DNA of 64,000 bases, taken from an uncultured Ruminococcus sp. (GTDB lineage: Bacteria > Bacillota > Clostridia > Oscillospirales > Ruminococcaceae). The stretch covers positions 94,134 to 158,133 of the forward strand of contig CANQVA010000006.1 of the NCBI GenBank assembly GCA_947627175.1, read 5' to 3'. Position 1 is the stretch's first letter. Each line of letters begins with the position of its first letter. The notes under the pieces were generated by a model that saw only the letters and a list, made by a program, of their open reading frames with translations, did not search any database and had not been told where the DNA came from. Both the position numbers and the translations under genes were made by a program. Positions 1 through 9,176 of the stretch are shown piece by piece.

Positions 1-734
1 ATAAAGTAATAAGCATGAATATCAAGGACTATGGCGAAGTAAAATTCAGACTTTTCCCCGAATATGCCGACAAAGGCGTTGAAAATTTCATCGGTCTTGC
101 GGAACAGGGTTATTATGATGGGCTTACTTTCCACAGAGTAATAAATGATTTCATGATTCAGGGCGGCGACCCCGAAGGAACAGGCATGGGCGGAGAATCC
201 ATGTGGGGCGGAAGTTTTGACGGCGGTACAGACCCGCATCTTATTCATGCGGCAGGTGCAGTTGCATATGCAAATAGCGGTTCAACTTCAACAGACGGAA
301 GTCAGTTCTATATTGTTACAGGAGAAGTATATTCAAAGGAAGATTTGGAACAATATAAAAACTATGGCTACAACTTCTCAGATGAAGCAATGGAAATATA
401 TTCGACAGCAGGCGGTACTCCTTGGCTTGACGGAGCTTACACAATTTTCGGTCAGGTTTATGACGGTCTTGACATAATTTTTGAAATTCAGAAAACTGAA
501 ACAGATGAAAGCGACAAGCCTATTGAAGATGTTATAATTGAGTCTGTTAAAGTCGGTGAATATGACGGCGGTCAGGTGCGTTGGTATATTTCCGATTACA
601 GCGGTTCTTCATCGGAAACTCCGGTAAGCGGAGAAACAGAAAGTTCTGTAAGTGAAGAAACAGCAGAAACAGAAAGTTCTGTAATTGAAGAAACGGCAGA
701 AACAGAAACGTCCGCAGAGGAATCACCGGTATAA
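1..734 (+). CDS. Cyclophilin-type peptidyl-prolyl cis-trans isomerase, 5' end cut by window
   Basis: Catalyses cis-trans isomerisation of peptidyl-proline bonds. The reading frame is open to base 1: AAA GTA ATA AGC precede the ATG at 15 and extend the first beta strand, so the real start (and perhaps a signal or lipoprotein peptide) lies upstream. Cyclophilin landmarks are the FHRVINDFMIQGGDP block (its Arg is the catalytic residue in the family), then GGES and a SGSTSTDGSQFYI segment. After the fold (about residue 185 from the ATG) comes a roughly 50-residue Ser/Thr/Glu tail with near repeats of ESSV-EETAET, which suggests an exported, extended form. No terminator separates it from murA. The family call is firm; cell location is inferred. 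Confidence 0.9.
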   Translation, partial: KVISMNIKDYGEVKFRLFPEYADKGVENFIGLAEQGYYDGLTFHRVINDFMIQGGDPEGTGMGGESMWGGSFDGGTDPHLIHAAGAVAYANSGSTSTDGSQFYIVTGEVYSKEDLEQYKNYGYNFSDEAMEIYSTAGGTPWLDGAYTIFGQVYDGLDIIFEIQKTETDESDKPIEDVIIESVKVGEYDGGQVRWYISDYSGSSSETPVSGETESSVSEETAETESSVIEETAETETSAEESPV

Positions 735-842
735 ATATATTTTAAATAATTATGCTTGTGTGTGGCAGTACGTATTATTTACGTATATAAAGATATTCAG
801 GAACAAATAAAAAATTTCCTGAGAAATAAGGAGAGAGTATAT

Positions 843-2306
843 TTGGATAAATTTGTTATCAAGGGTGGTCGCCGTCTTAGCGGTGAAGTAATTATAAGCG
901 GTGCTAAAAATGCCGCCGTAGCTATTATTCCGGCAGTAATTCTTTCAGATGAACCGTGTTACATTGAAAATGTTCCGTCAATAAGTGATGTGAAAATAAG
1001 TCTTACTATTCTGAAAGAAATGGGTGCTGAAGTTACAAGCATCGGAAAAGAGGCGTACAGAATAGACCCCACTACAATTGACAGATTCTGCGTTCCGTAT
1101 GAAACAGCAAGAAAAATGCGTGCGTCATATTATTTTCTCGGTGCTTTGTTGGGAAAATACAACAAGGCAAGAGTTTCAATGCCGGGTGGCTGTTCTCTTG
1201 GCAGTCGTCCAATTGACCAACATTTGAAGGCTTTTTCACTTCTCGGTGCAGATTATACACTTAGTCAAGGCATGGTTGACCTTAAAGCAGATGAACTGAA
1301 AGGAAATCAGATTTTCCTTGATGTAATTTCAGTAGGGGCTACAATAAATGCCGTTCTCGCCGCTGTTAAGGCAAAGGGACTTACAGTCATTGAAAATGCG
1401 GCAAAAGAACCTCATGTGGTTGACGTTGCAAATTTCCTTAATTCAATGGGTGCAAATATCATGGGTGCAGGTACGGACGTTATTAAAATAAAAGGTGTTG
1501 AACATCTTCATGGCACTCGTTATTCTGTTATTCCCGACCAGATTGAAGCAGGAACTTTTATGATTGCTGCCGCAGCTACAAAGGGCGATATATTGATAAA
1601 AAATGTTATTCCGAAACATCTTGAATCAATCACCAAAAAACTTGAAAAAATCGGCGTGAATATTGAATCATACGACGACAGTATGAGAATATGGGTTGAT
1701 GGCCCTCTTGTAAAGGCAAATGTAAAGACTTCTCCTCACCCGGGATTCCCGACCGATATGCAACCACAAATTGCAACACTTCTTACTCTTGCAGAAGGTA
1801 CAAGCATCATAACAGAAGGAATATGGGATAGACGTTTCCGCTATGTTGACGAATTAAGACGTATGGGTGCGGATATTACCGTAAACGGCACTGTTGCACT
1901 TATTGAGGGTAGCCGTGAACTTATAGGAGCACCTGTAAAGGCTTGTGACCTCAGAGCAGGAGCGGCGTTAATTATTGCTGGACTTGCCGCAAACGGTATT
2001 ACTGAAATTGAAGATATATATCACATTGAGAGAGGCTATGACAAAATGGAAGTCAAGCTGAATAAAATAGGTGCTGATATAAAAAAGGTATCTGTTCCGG
2101 ACGAATTCCCCGACGAAATTATTGAAGAAATTCCGGAAGAAATTTATGAAGAAATTCCCGATGAAGTTCATGAAGAAATCACAGAAGAAACTCCCGAAGA
2201 TATTCATGAAGAAATCACAGAAGAAATTACCGAAGAAATCCCCGAAGAAATCCCGGAAAACGATGAAAATACAGTCATAGTAAAAAAAAATGCGAAAGCA
2301 GTTTAG
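843..2306 (+). CDS. murA: UDP-N-acetylglucosamine 1-carboxyvinyltransferase with acidic repeat tail
   Basis: First committed step of peptidoglycan synthesis: transfers enolpyruvate from PEP to UDP-GlcNAc in the cytoplasm. I place the start at TTG 843, seven bases after an AAGGAGAG ribosome site; this gives MDKFVIKGG, the usual MurA beginning, rather than the longer frame open from TTG 756. The SGAKNAA motif carries the family's Lys22. The GGCSLGSRPIDQH loop carries the active-site Cys (about residue 117), so it is the Cys (fosfomycin-sensitive) form by family knowledge. The enzyme core ends near residue 418, the usual MurA length. It is followed by about 69 residues dominated by EEI(P/T)EE repeats with a basic last stretch, which is unusual for MurA. 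A hairpin terminator follows. Confidence 0.95.
   Translation: MDKFVIKGGRRLSGEVIISGAKNAAVAIIPAVILSDEPCYIENVPSISDVKISLTILKEMGAEVTSIGKEAYRIDPTTIDRFCVPYETARKMRASYYFLGALLGKYNKARVSMPGGCSLGSRPIDQHLKAFSLLGADYTLSQGMVDLKADELKGNQIFLDVISVGATINAVLAAVKAKGLTVIENAAKEPHVVDVANFLNSMGANIMGAGTDVIKIKGVEHLHGTRYSVIPDQIEAGTFMIAAAATKGDILIKNVIPKHLESITKKLEKIGVNIESYDDSMRIWVDGPLVKANVKTSPHPGFPTDMQPQIATLLTLAEGTSIITEGIWDRRFRYVDELRRMGADITVNGTVALIEGSRELIGAPVKACDLRAGAALIIAGLAANGITEIEDIYHIERGYDKMEVKLNKIGADIKKVSVPDEFPDEIIEEIPEEIYEEIPDEVHEEITEETPEDIHEEITEEITEEIPEEIPENDENTVIVKKNAKAV
2106..2262 (+). repeat. Degenerate GAAGAAAT-type repeat coding the MurA acidic tail
   Basis: Short tandem units of about 9 to 24 bases, variants of GAAGAAATTCCC or GAAGAAATCACA, encode Glu-Glu-Ile-Pro/Thr units at the 3' end of murA. 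The repetition is visible at DNA level, so the tail probably grew by slippage or unequal exchange. Confidence 0.8.
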
Positions 2307-2321
2307 TATGATATGAAAACA

Positions 2322-2350
2322 AAAGACGGAGAAAAAAACTCCGTCTTTTT
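2322..2350. terminator. Bidirectional terminator between murA and psd
   Basis: Inverted repeat AAAGACGGAG / CTCCGTCTTT around a 7-base A-rich loop, with T runs on both strands. It lies exactly between the convergent ends of murA and psd and overlaps neither reading frame. Confidence 0.9.
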
Positions 2351-3211
2351 TTATACTGAAATTCCTACTTTTTCGCCGTAGTGTACGACAGTTTCAAAGC
2401 CGTCCCTTGTGTTTCTGAGAATATCGGAATCGGGGCGTATTCTGTCTTTTTCAAAAAGCTGAACTATAGTTGAACCGCCGAATTTGAACATTCCTTTTTC
2501 TTCACCCTTTATGAAATTGTATTCTCCGTGGTAATTGCAGATTCTTCCCACCATCATAGCACCAAATTCAATTTGCACAACATCTCCGAAATTATCCGTA
2601 TGCATAATTGTATATTCACGGCAGTTTCTTTTGTATATATTATATTTTTTCAGGGCAACAGGATTTACTGTATGAAGTTCACCCAAAATAAATATATTGT
2701 CAGTTTTTATTCCGTCATCAATATAACAGTAACGATGATAATCATCAACTTCAAGACGGTAAATAAGACAATAACCGCCTTCATATCTTCTTGCAAGAAA
2801 TTCATTTTTCAGAATATCGGAAATTCTGTAAAGTGAGTTTTTTATTTTGAATATACTGTTTCTTTTTATTTTGTATGCGGTCATTTTTGAATCACACGGG
2901 CTTATCAGATGTTTCTGATTATAATCAACAGGGCGTTTTCCGGGTTTTATTTTTCTTGTGAAAAATTCATTGTATGAACTGAAATTTTTCATTATATATT
3001 GTGATGTATCAATATTATTATTCTCTATAAACGATTTAATCAGAGGTTTTGAAAATGGTGAATCCATATATTTTCCGGCAGTTTTTGAGATAATCGGAGA
3101 AGTAAGCATTTTAAGGATAATTCTGCCGGAAATTGTTCCGTAAAGTTTTTCAAGGGTCTGATTTTGTTTTTGATTTGTGGCGATTATTTCGCCGTTTCTT
3201 TTTTTAATCAT
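2351..3211 (-). CDS. psd: Phosphatidylserine decarboxylase proenzyme
   Basis: Converts phosphatidylserine to phosphatidylethanolamine at the membrane, using a pyruvoyl group made by self-cleavage. The 286-residue protein has the conserved DDYHRYCYIDDG segment (family His) and, near the C terminus, FKFGGSTI: a GGST version of the LGST self-cleavage site, at about residues 245-248. It starts 5 bases after the stop of the dehydratase-like gene upstream, so the three minus-strand genes from 7418 down look like one transcript, an odd metabolic mix. The substrate-forming enzyme gene pssA is in the same window at 38560, but not in the same operon. Function is confident; the operon is inferred from spacing. 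Confidence 0.93.
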   Translation of the reverse strand: MIKKRNGEIIATNQKQNQTLEKLYGTISGRIILKMLTSPIISKTAGKYMDSPFSKPLIKSFIENNNIDTSQYIMKNFSSYNEFFTRKIKPGKRPVDYNQKHLISPCDSKMTAYKIKRNSIFKIKNSLYRISDILKNEFLARRYEGGYCLIYRLEVDDYHRYCYIDDGIKTDNIFILGELHTVNPVALKKYNIYKRNCREYTIMHTDNFGDVVQIEFGAMMVGRICNYHGEYNFIKGEEKGMFKFGGSTIVQLFEKDRIRPDSDILRNTRDGFETVVHYGEKVGISV

Positions 3212-3216
3212 AATAA

Positions 3217-4446
3217 TTACCTGCGAGCATTAGCGAGCATTAGCTTTATACGATTTTCCTGATTTACACGAGTTGCACCGGGGTCATAGTCAATAGCGAC
3301 TATATTTGCATTCGGGTTATCCTGCTTTATTGCACGTGACATACCTTTTGCAACTATATGATTCGGCAGACAACCGAAAGGCTGTGTACATATTATATTC
3401 TCAATTCCCGACTGTACAAGAGCAGCCATTTCAGCAGGAATAAGCCAACCCTCCCCCATTACAACACCTTGATTTATATATTTGTCGGCAAGTTTTCTGA
3501 GGTGTTCAAAATCATGAAACGGTTCAAAACTGCCTTGTTTTTTCATAATGGAAATAAGTTTTTTCTGCTGATGATAAATAATTTCATAGGCAAGTCTGTA
3601 AAGATGTGATTTTGTGTTTGCATTGTCATATATTTTAGCGTCATTAAAAGTTCCCGATGCACAGTACATTATAAATTCAAGCAAAGATGGAACAACAGGT
3701 TCACAACCTTCTGATATTAAAAAATCTTCAAGATGATTATTTGCAAGCGGAGAATATTTTACATATATTTCACCGACTATTCCTACACGGATTTTCTTTT
3801 CACAGCTAAGCGGTATTTTTGCAAAGTCGTTAAGAATATCACTGCTTATTTTTTCAAGTTTAAGATAGAAATTACTTTTTTTCCGATATATATTTCCGAT
3901 TCTTTTCTGCCATTTGTTCAGGACTTTTTCAGCCTGACCTTTATTTATTTCATATGTACGGCATTTATTATAACAGGTCATAAGCAAATCACCATAAATA
4001 ACAGCATAGAAAAGTTTAAGGAAAATAACGGGCGTTATTTTTAATGCACTGTCATGTTCAAGACCGCTGAAATTTAAAGATATAACGGGAATTTGCGGAT
4101 AATTCTTTTTAACTGCTTTTCTGAGAAGGTGAATATAGTTTGAGGCACGGCAGCCTCCCCCTGTTTGTGTTATCATAAGGGCAATTTTGTCAAGGTCATA
4201 TTTTCCGCTTTTAAGAGCGTCCATGAACTGACCTATAACAAGAAGTGCAGGATAGCACACATCATTATGGACGTTTTTAAGACCTTCATCAACAACAGAG
4301 CGTGAACTATTCTGTAAAAGTTCCATTTTATAGCCCTCTGCTTCAAATATGCTTATAATAAGTTTGAAGTGTATAGGGAGCATATTCGGAACAAGTATAG
4401 TATGCGTTTTAATCATATCTTCTGTAAATTTAGCATATTCAGACAT
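3217..4446 (-). CDS. 2-Hydroxyacyl-CoA dehydratase-type component (HgdB/BcrC-like)
   Basis: Resembles the C-terminal part of the large activase/dehydratase proteins related to 2-hydroxyglutaryl-CoA dehydratase, iron-sulfur enzymes that remove water or reduce acyl-CoA substrates after ATP-driven electron injection. Visible pieces are the HNDVCYPALLVIGQF segment (Cys likely an Fe-S ligand), TQTGGGCRASNYIHLLRKA (second Cys) and CTQPFGCLPNHIVAKGM near the C terminus (two more Cys). The 409-residue protein sits 41 bases after the activase gene and should be its partner. In many Firmicutes the two regions are one protein of about 1400 residues; here they are separate. The true substrate cannot be read from the sequence. 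Confidence 0.75.
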   Translation of the reverse strand: MSEYAKFTEDMIKTHTILVPNMLPIHFKLIISIFEAEGYKMELLQNSSRSVVDEGLKNVHNDVCYPALLVIGQFMDALKSGKYDLDKIALMITQTGGGCRASNYIHLLRKAVKKNYPQIPVISLNFSGLEHDSALKITPVIFLKLFYAVIYGDLLMTCYNKCRTYEINKGQAEKVLNKWQKRIGNIYRKKSNFYLKLEKISSDILNDFAKIPLSCEKKIRVGIVGEIYVKYSPLANNHLEDFLISEGCEPVVPSLLEFIMYCASGTFNDAKIYDNANTKSHLYRLAYEIIYHQQKKLISIMKKQGSFEPFHDFEHLRKLADKYINQGVVMGEGWLIPAEMAALVQSGIENIICTQPFGCLPNHIVAKGMSRAIKQDNPNANIVAIDYDPGATRVNQENRIKLMLANARR

Positions 4447-4487
4447 ATTATAACAAATTTCTCCTTTCTTGTTTTTTTATATAGGAA

Positions 4488-7418
4488 CTATTTTTGTTCC
4501 ATAGCAGCAACAAGACTTCTGAGCCTTATTCTTGCCGCACCTAAATTATTTATTTCGTCAATTTTCAGCTGTGTATATAGTTTTCCGTGACTTTCAAGAA
4601 TATTTCTCACTTCGTCGCCTGTAACGGCATCTATTCCGCAACCGAAAGAAACAAGCTGAATCATCTGCATATCGGGCTGTTTTGTGACATAGTTTGCGGC
4701 ACGGTAAAGTCTTGAATGATAAGTCCATTGATTAAGTACATCAAGTTTCGGAGTACGTGCAAGAGCGGAAACGCTGTCCTCTGTTATTACAGCCATTCCA
4801 AGACTGGTAATAAGTTTGTGTATGCCGTGATTTATTTCTTTGTCTATGTGGTAAGGTCTGCCTGCAAGGACGATAATATTTCTTTTTTCTTCACGTGCCT
4901 GACGTATTATATTTTCTGCCTGACGTGCTATATCGCTGTTATAATTTTCCATAGCCTTGTAAGCCTTTTCAAGAGCGTCGGGAATCCTGCACCGGAGGTT
5001 ATAGCCTTTGAGAGAGTTTTTCAGAACTTTTATGACGTTCTTTTTTACATTAAGGTCAATATACGGGTGAATGAAATTTCTTTCATTAAGCCGTGGATTA
5101 TTGGCAAGAAGTAATTCAGGATAGTAAGCAACAACAGGACAATTGAAATGATTATCACTTTGTCCTTCATCTATATTGTAACTCATGCAGGGATAGAATA
5201 TAAAGTCAACATTCTTGTTAAGTAAATTTTCAATATGACCGTGTGTAATTTTTGCAGGATAGCAAACAGTGTCAGACGGAATTGTATGTTGTCCGAGATA
5301 GTACATACCCCTTGAACTTTCGTCCGAAACAACAACCCTGAAACCAAGTTCCGTAAAAAGCATATGCCAGAAAGGAAGTTGTTCATAGAATCCGAGTGCA
5401 AGCGGAAAACCGACTGTTCCGACGGGGCGTTTTGGCTGATGTGTTTTAACGATATTGACAATACTGTTGTATTTATATTCATAGAGATTCGGAATAGTAT
5501 TTTTACTTGAAATTCCTCCGCCCTTTTCGCATCGGTTTCCGGAAATAAATCTGCGTCCTTTACCAAAATTTATTATATTAAGCTGACAATGTGCTGTACA
5601 GCCTTTGCATTGTGCAGAACGTGAAGTATATGAAAATGTTTCAAGTTCTTCCTTTGATATGAGAGCAGATTTTTCAGCAGTTACTTTTTCCTTAGCGTAC
5701 AATGCACAGCCGAAAGCTCCCATAAGTCCCGAAATTGCGGGGCGTATAACGTTTCTGCCGATTTCCTTTTCAAATGAACGGAGTACAGCATCATTAAGGA
5801 AAGTACCGCCTTGAACGACAATATTCTGTCCGAGTTCTTCAGGGGAATTTGCACGGATAACTTTATATATGGCATTTTTTATAATGGACATTGAAAGACC
5901 TGCGGAAATATCTTCAACTGTTGCACCGTCTTTTTGAGCCTGTTTTACTGAACTATTCATGAATACAGTACAGCGTGAGCCTAAATCAACAGGGTGTTGT
6001 GCGAAAAGACCGAGTTGTGAAAATTCGGAAATATCATACCCGAGAGCCATAGCGAAAGTCTGAATGAATGAACCACAGCCGGAAGAACACGCCTCATTAA
6101 GCATAATGCTGTCAATATTTCTGTTTTTAATTCTGAAACACTTTATATCCTGACCGCCTATGTCTATAATAAAATCAACGTCGGGACAGAAATAAGAGGC
6201 GGCTTTGAAGTGTGCGACCGTTTCGACAATTCCGCAATCTATGGAAAGACCTGCTTTTATTAAATCTTCGCCGTAACCCGTCACGGCAGAACCTTTTATT
6301 ATAATATCGGGGTTCATTTCATTATATATTCGTTTTATCTGTTCAGCGATTTTGTCAAGAGGTTGACCCATATTAGACGAATAGTGATGATAAAGTATTT
6401 TTCCGTCGTCAGTTATAAGAACAAGTTTTGTTGTTGTAGAGCCTGCATCAATACCGAGATATGCGTTGCCTTTGTATTTATGTATGTCTGCATATGCAAG
6501 GTCATATTTTTTATGACGGTCTATAAATTCATCATACTCCGCTTGTGATGCAAAGAGGGGTTTACCTGTAATTATACCGTCAGAAGCCCTTGCTTTACTG
6601 ACTTTGTTTATTATTTCATCTATCCTGAAATAGTCATCAGAAGTTGATGCATAGAGTGAACAGCCGTATGCGACGAAAACAGGGGCTTCTTCGGGGAAAA
6701 TTGCGTTTTCCTCATCAAGTCCGAGAGTAACGACAAAGGCATTTTTCAGACCTTTGAGAAAGAAGAGAGGCCCTCCGAGAAACAGAATTTTTCCCTCTAT
6801 TGAACGCCCTTGTGCAAGACCTGAAACTGTCTGGTCAACGACTGCCTGAAATATGCTTGCGGCTATGTCCTCACGCCTTGCCCCTTGATTAAGTAACGGC
6901 TGTATGTCTGATTTTGCGAATACACCGCACCGTGATGCAATAGGATAAATTTTTTGTGAACGCAGTGAAAGATTGTCAAGTTCATCTGTCGTAATGCCAA
7001 GCAGTGTAGCCATTTGGTCAATAAATGCACCCGTACCGCCGGCACATGAGCCGTTCATACGTTGTTCAACTCCGCCTGTAAGAAAAATTATTTTTGCGTC
7101 CTCACCTCCGAGTTCAATAACTGAATCAACATCGGGATATTTTTTCTTTACTGCAAGAAAAGCGGCATGAACTTCCTGAACGAAAGGTAGTTCGGCAGAA
7201 TTTGCAAGACCAAGACCTGCCGAGCCTGTTATACATACTGTAAAAATATCATCAGGGTAATCAGCCTGAATAATTTTAAGTTGGTCAGTCACTGTTTCTT
7301 TTACTTTTGAAAGGTGACGCTGATATTTTGCATAAATTATATTTCCGTCTGAATCCGATATAACGGTTTTTACGGTTGTAGAGCCTACGTCTATACCAAG
7401 AGAGAGTTTTTTACTCAT
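4488..7418 (-). CDS. Double BadF/HgdC-type acyl-CoA dehydratase activase
   Basis: ATP-dependent electron-transfer activase. Two ASKHA ATPase modules stand in tandem: the first begins LGIDVGSTTVKTVI and carries NGSCAGGTGAFIDQMA; the second begins LGIDAGSTTTKLVLI near residue 322 and carries NEACSSGCGSFIQTFA. Cys residues in these GxC(A/S)xG motifs bind the bridging 4Fe-4S cluster in the HgdC family. A Cys-rich insert (CKGCTAHCQ) and a DUF2229-like region with VCYPAKITHGH follow. I start at the ATG at 7418, because GGAG lies 10 bases upstream; the in-frame ATG at 7427 is only one base from it. First gene of a minus-strand run with the dehydratase-like gene and psd. Substrate unknown. Confidence 0.8.
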   Translation of the reverse strand: MSKKLSLGIDVGSTTVKTVISDSDGNIIYAKYQRHLSKVKETVTDQLKIIQADYPDDIFTVCITGSAGLGLANSAELPFVQEVHAAFLAVKKKYPDVDSVIELGGEDAKIIFLTGGVEQRMNGSCAGGTGAFIDQMATLLGITTDELDNLSLRSQKIYPIASRCGVFAKSDIQPLLNQGARREDIAASIFQAVVDQTVSGLAQGRSIEGKILFLGGPLFFLKGLKNAFVVTLGLDEENAIFPEEAPVFVAYGCSLYASTSDDYFRIDEIINKVSKARASDGIITGKPLFASQAEYDEFIDRHKKYDLAYADIHKYKGNAYLGIDAGSTTTKLVLITDDGKILYHHYSSNMGQPLDKIAEQIKRIYNEMNPDIIIKGSAVTGYGEDLIKAGLSIDCGIVETVAHFKAASYFCPDVDFIIDIGGQDIKCFRIKNRNIDSIMLNEACSSGCGSFIQTFAMALGYDISEFSQLGLFAQHPVDLGSRCTVFMNSSVKQAQKDGATVEDISAGLSMSIIKNAIYKVIRANSPEELGQNIVVQGGTFLNDAVLRSFEKEIGRNVIRPAISGLMGAFGCALYAKEKVTAEKSALISKEELETFSYTSRSAQCKGCTAHCQLNIINFGKGRRFISGNRCEKGGGISSKNTIPNLYEYKYNSIVNIVKTHQPKRPVGTVGFPLALGFYEQLPFWHMLFTELGFRVVVSDESSRGMYYLGQHTIPSDTVCYPAKITHGHIENLLNKNVDFIFYPCMSYNIDEGQSDNHFNCPVVAYYPELLLANNPRLNERNFIHPYIDLNVKKNVIKVLKNSLKGYNLRCRIPDALEKAYKAMENYNSDIARQAENIIRQAREEKRNIIVLAGRPYHIDKEINHGIHKLITSLGMAVITEDSVSALARTPKLDVLNQWTYHSRLYRAANYVTKQPDMQMIQLVSFGCGIDAVTGDEVRNILESHGKLYTQLKIDEINNLGAARIRLRSLVAAMEQK

Positions 7419-7455
7419 TTTACACATTCTCCATTCTCAAGTATCCCCTCTTATT

Positions 7456-7461
7456 ATTATA
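7456..7461 (-). promoter_or_regulatory. Probable -10 element of the activase operon
   Basis: TATAAT on the minus strand about 38 bases before the activase start. No convincing -35 is visible at 17 bases (TTTATT), so this is a weak call. Confidence 0.4.
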
Positions 7462-7513
7462 CTATAATTTTTCAGAAAAATAAAGCGGAAAATTTTGATT
7501 TTCCAAAAATGAA

Positions 7514-7532
7514 GGGACGGAATAACCGTCCC
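7514..7532 (-). terminator. Terminator of glyQS
   Basis: Inverted repeat GGGACGG / CCGTCCC with a 5-base loop, just past the glyQS stop codon. The T run on the minus strand is interrupted (TTCATTTTT), so termination may be partial. Confidence 0.7.
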
Positions 7533-7539
7533 CCTATTT

Positions 7540-8946
7540 TTAGAATGAAATTTTTTCTTCAAGGTAAGCAGTCAGGTCATTTATATTGACACGTTCCTGT
7601 TCCATTGTGTCACGGTCACGAACTGTAACACAGTTGTCTTTTTCAAGTGTATCGAAATCATAGGTTATGCAGAACGGTGTGCCTATTTCATCTTGTCTGC
7701 GGTATCTTTTTCCTATAGTACCGGTTTCGTCGAAATCAACCATAAATTTCTTTGACAGCATTTCATATACTTCTTCTGCTTTCGGTGTAAGTTTCTTTAC
7801 AAGCGGAAGAACTGCACACTTGAACGGAGCAAGTGCGGGGTGAAGATGCATAACTGTACGGATTTCCCTTTTTTCCTTTCCGTTTTTGTCAACTGTAACA
7901 AGTTCTTCTTCGTCGTATGCTTCAGTAACGATTGACAGAAAAAGTCTTTCAACGCCGAGGGACGGCTCAATTACATATGGAATATATTTTTCATTTGTTT
8001 CGGGGTCAAAGTATTCGAGGGATTTTCCGCTTGTTTTGATATGTTGTGTAAGGTCATAGTCTGTTCTGTCAGCAACTCCCCATAGTTCACCCCAGCCGAA
8101 CGGGAAGAGATATTCAAAGTCTGTTGTTGCCTTTGAGTAGAAACAGAGTTCTTCGGGGGAGTGGTCACGCAGACGGATATTTTCTTCTTTAAGACCGAGA
8201 CTAAGTAAAAATTCTTTACAGTAATTTCTCCAATAGCTGAACCATTCAAGGTCAGTGCCGGGTTTACAGAAAAATTCAAGTTCCATCTGTTCAAACTCAC
8301 GTACACGGAAAATAAAGTTTCCGGGAGTAATTTCATTTCTGAATGACTTTCCGACTTGTGCAACACCGAACGGGACTTTTTTTCTTGTAGTACGCTGAAT
8401 ATTTGCAAAGTTTACGAAAATTCCCTGTGCGGTTTCGGGACGGAGATAAAGCTCAGACTTGCTGTCTTCTGTAACGCCCTGAAAAGTCTTGAACATAAGG
8501 TTAAACTGTCTTATATCTGTAAAATTATGTTTTCCACAATTAGGGCATATAATCTGATGTTCATTTATATAGTTCATCATCTGTTCATTTGACCAGCCTG
8601 CAACATTAGTGCCGTCGAAATCTTCAATAAGATTGTCGGCACGGTGGCGTGTTTTACATTCTTTACAGTCCATAAGGGGGTCAGAGAAACCGCCGATATG
8701 ACCCGAAGCAACCCATGTCTGCGGGTTCATAAGAATTGCACTGTCAAGACCGACGTTATACTTATTTTCCTGAACAAACTTTTTAAGCCATGCCTTTTTT
8801 ATGTTGTTTTTCAGTTCAACACCGAGTGGGCCATAGTCCCATGTATTAGCAAGACCGCCATAAATTTCAGAGCCGGGGTATACATAGCCCTTTGATTTGC
8901 AGAGGTCAACAATTTTGTCCATAACTTTTTCATTGTTTTTAAGCAT
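7540..8946 (-). CDS. glyQS: Glycyl-tRNA synthetase, single-chain class II
   Basis: Charges tRNA-Gly. The 468-residue protein is the homodimeric (Eukaryote/Bacillus/archaeal-like) GlyRS, not the two-subunit alpha/beta type. Landmarks are [25 protein letters not shown] at the N terminus (read as its start and end only), [12 protein letters not shown] (motif 2 entry), [23 protein letters not shown] and the C-terminal anticodon-binding domain with [20 protein letters not shown]. Paired Cys (CKEC, CPNCGK) may bind zinc. The start ATG is preceded by GAGGTAA. It has its own promoter and terminator and no T-box: only about 35 bases separate the -10 box from the start codon. Confidence 0.96.
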   Translation of the reverse strand: MLKNNEKVMDKIVDLCKSKGYVYPGSEIYGGLANTWDYGPLGVELKNNIKKAWLKKFVQENKYNVGLDSAILMNPQTWVASGHIGGFSDPLMDCKECKTRHRADNLIEDFDGTNVAGWSNEQMMNYINEHQIICPNCGKHNFTDIRQFNLMFKTFQGVTEDSKSELYLRPETAQGIFVNFANIQRTTRKKVPFGVAQVGKSFRNEITPGNFIFRVREFEQMELEFFCKPGTDLEWFSYWRNYCKEFLLSLGLKEENIRLRDHSPEELCFYSKATTDFEYLFPFGWGELWGVADRTDYDLTQHIKTSGKSLEYFDPETNEKYIPYVIEPSLGVERLFLSIVTEAYDEEELVTVDKNGKEKREIRTVMHLHPALAPFKCAVLPLVKKLTPKAEEVYEMLSKKFMVDFDETGTIGKRYRRQDEIGTPFCITYDFDTLEKDNCVTVRDRDTMEQERVNINDLTAYLEEKISF

Positions 8947-8984
8947 TTTGATTTACCTCATTTCAGAATGATATTGTTTATTAT

Positions 8985-9013
8985 ATTGTAATTGAAAAAG
9001 CGTAAAATGTCAA
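8985..9013 (-). promoter_or_regulatory. Sigma-A-type promoter of glyQS
   Basis: Minus-strand TTGACA, 17-base spacer, TACAAT. The transcript leader would be too short to hold a riboswitch. Confidence 0.75.
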
Positions 9014-9033
9014 GACCTTTACAAAAATCAATA

Positions 9034-9058
9034 GAAAAAAAGCCGTACAGGGTACGGC
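9034..9058 (-). terminator. Terminator of the flippase-deoD operon
   Basis: Inverted repeat GCCGTAC / GTACGGC with a 3-base loop; on the minus strand it is followed by seven T. A second weaker repeat, AATCGG / CCGATT, lies between it and deoD at about 9078-9105. Confidence 0.88.
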
Positions 9059-9139
9059 AGAATAAAAATATAGAAATGGGAATCGGGGGATTACTTAATC
9101 CGATTATTAGTATATAGTTTATTTCTTAAAATAATCTTA

Positions 9140-9176
<37 letters not shown>

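Noticed and set aside
217..477. Possible second protein inside the cyclophilin gene
   Set aside because: Out-of-frame reading with no ribosome site; the cyclophilin motifs are in the other frame.
8947..9013. T-box or other riboswitch before glyQS
   Set aside because: Only about 35 bases lie between the -10 box and the start codon, too short for a T-box.
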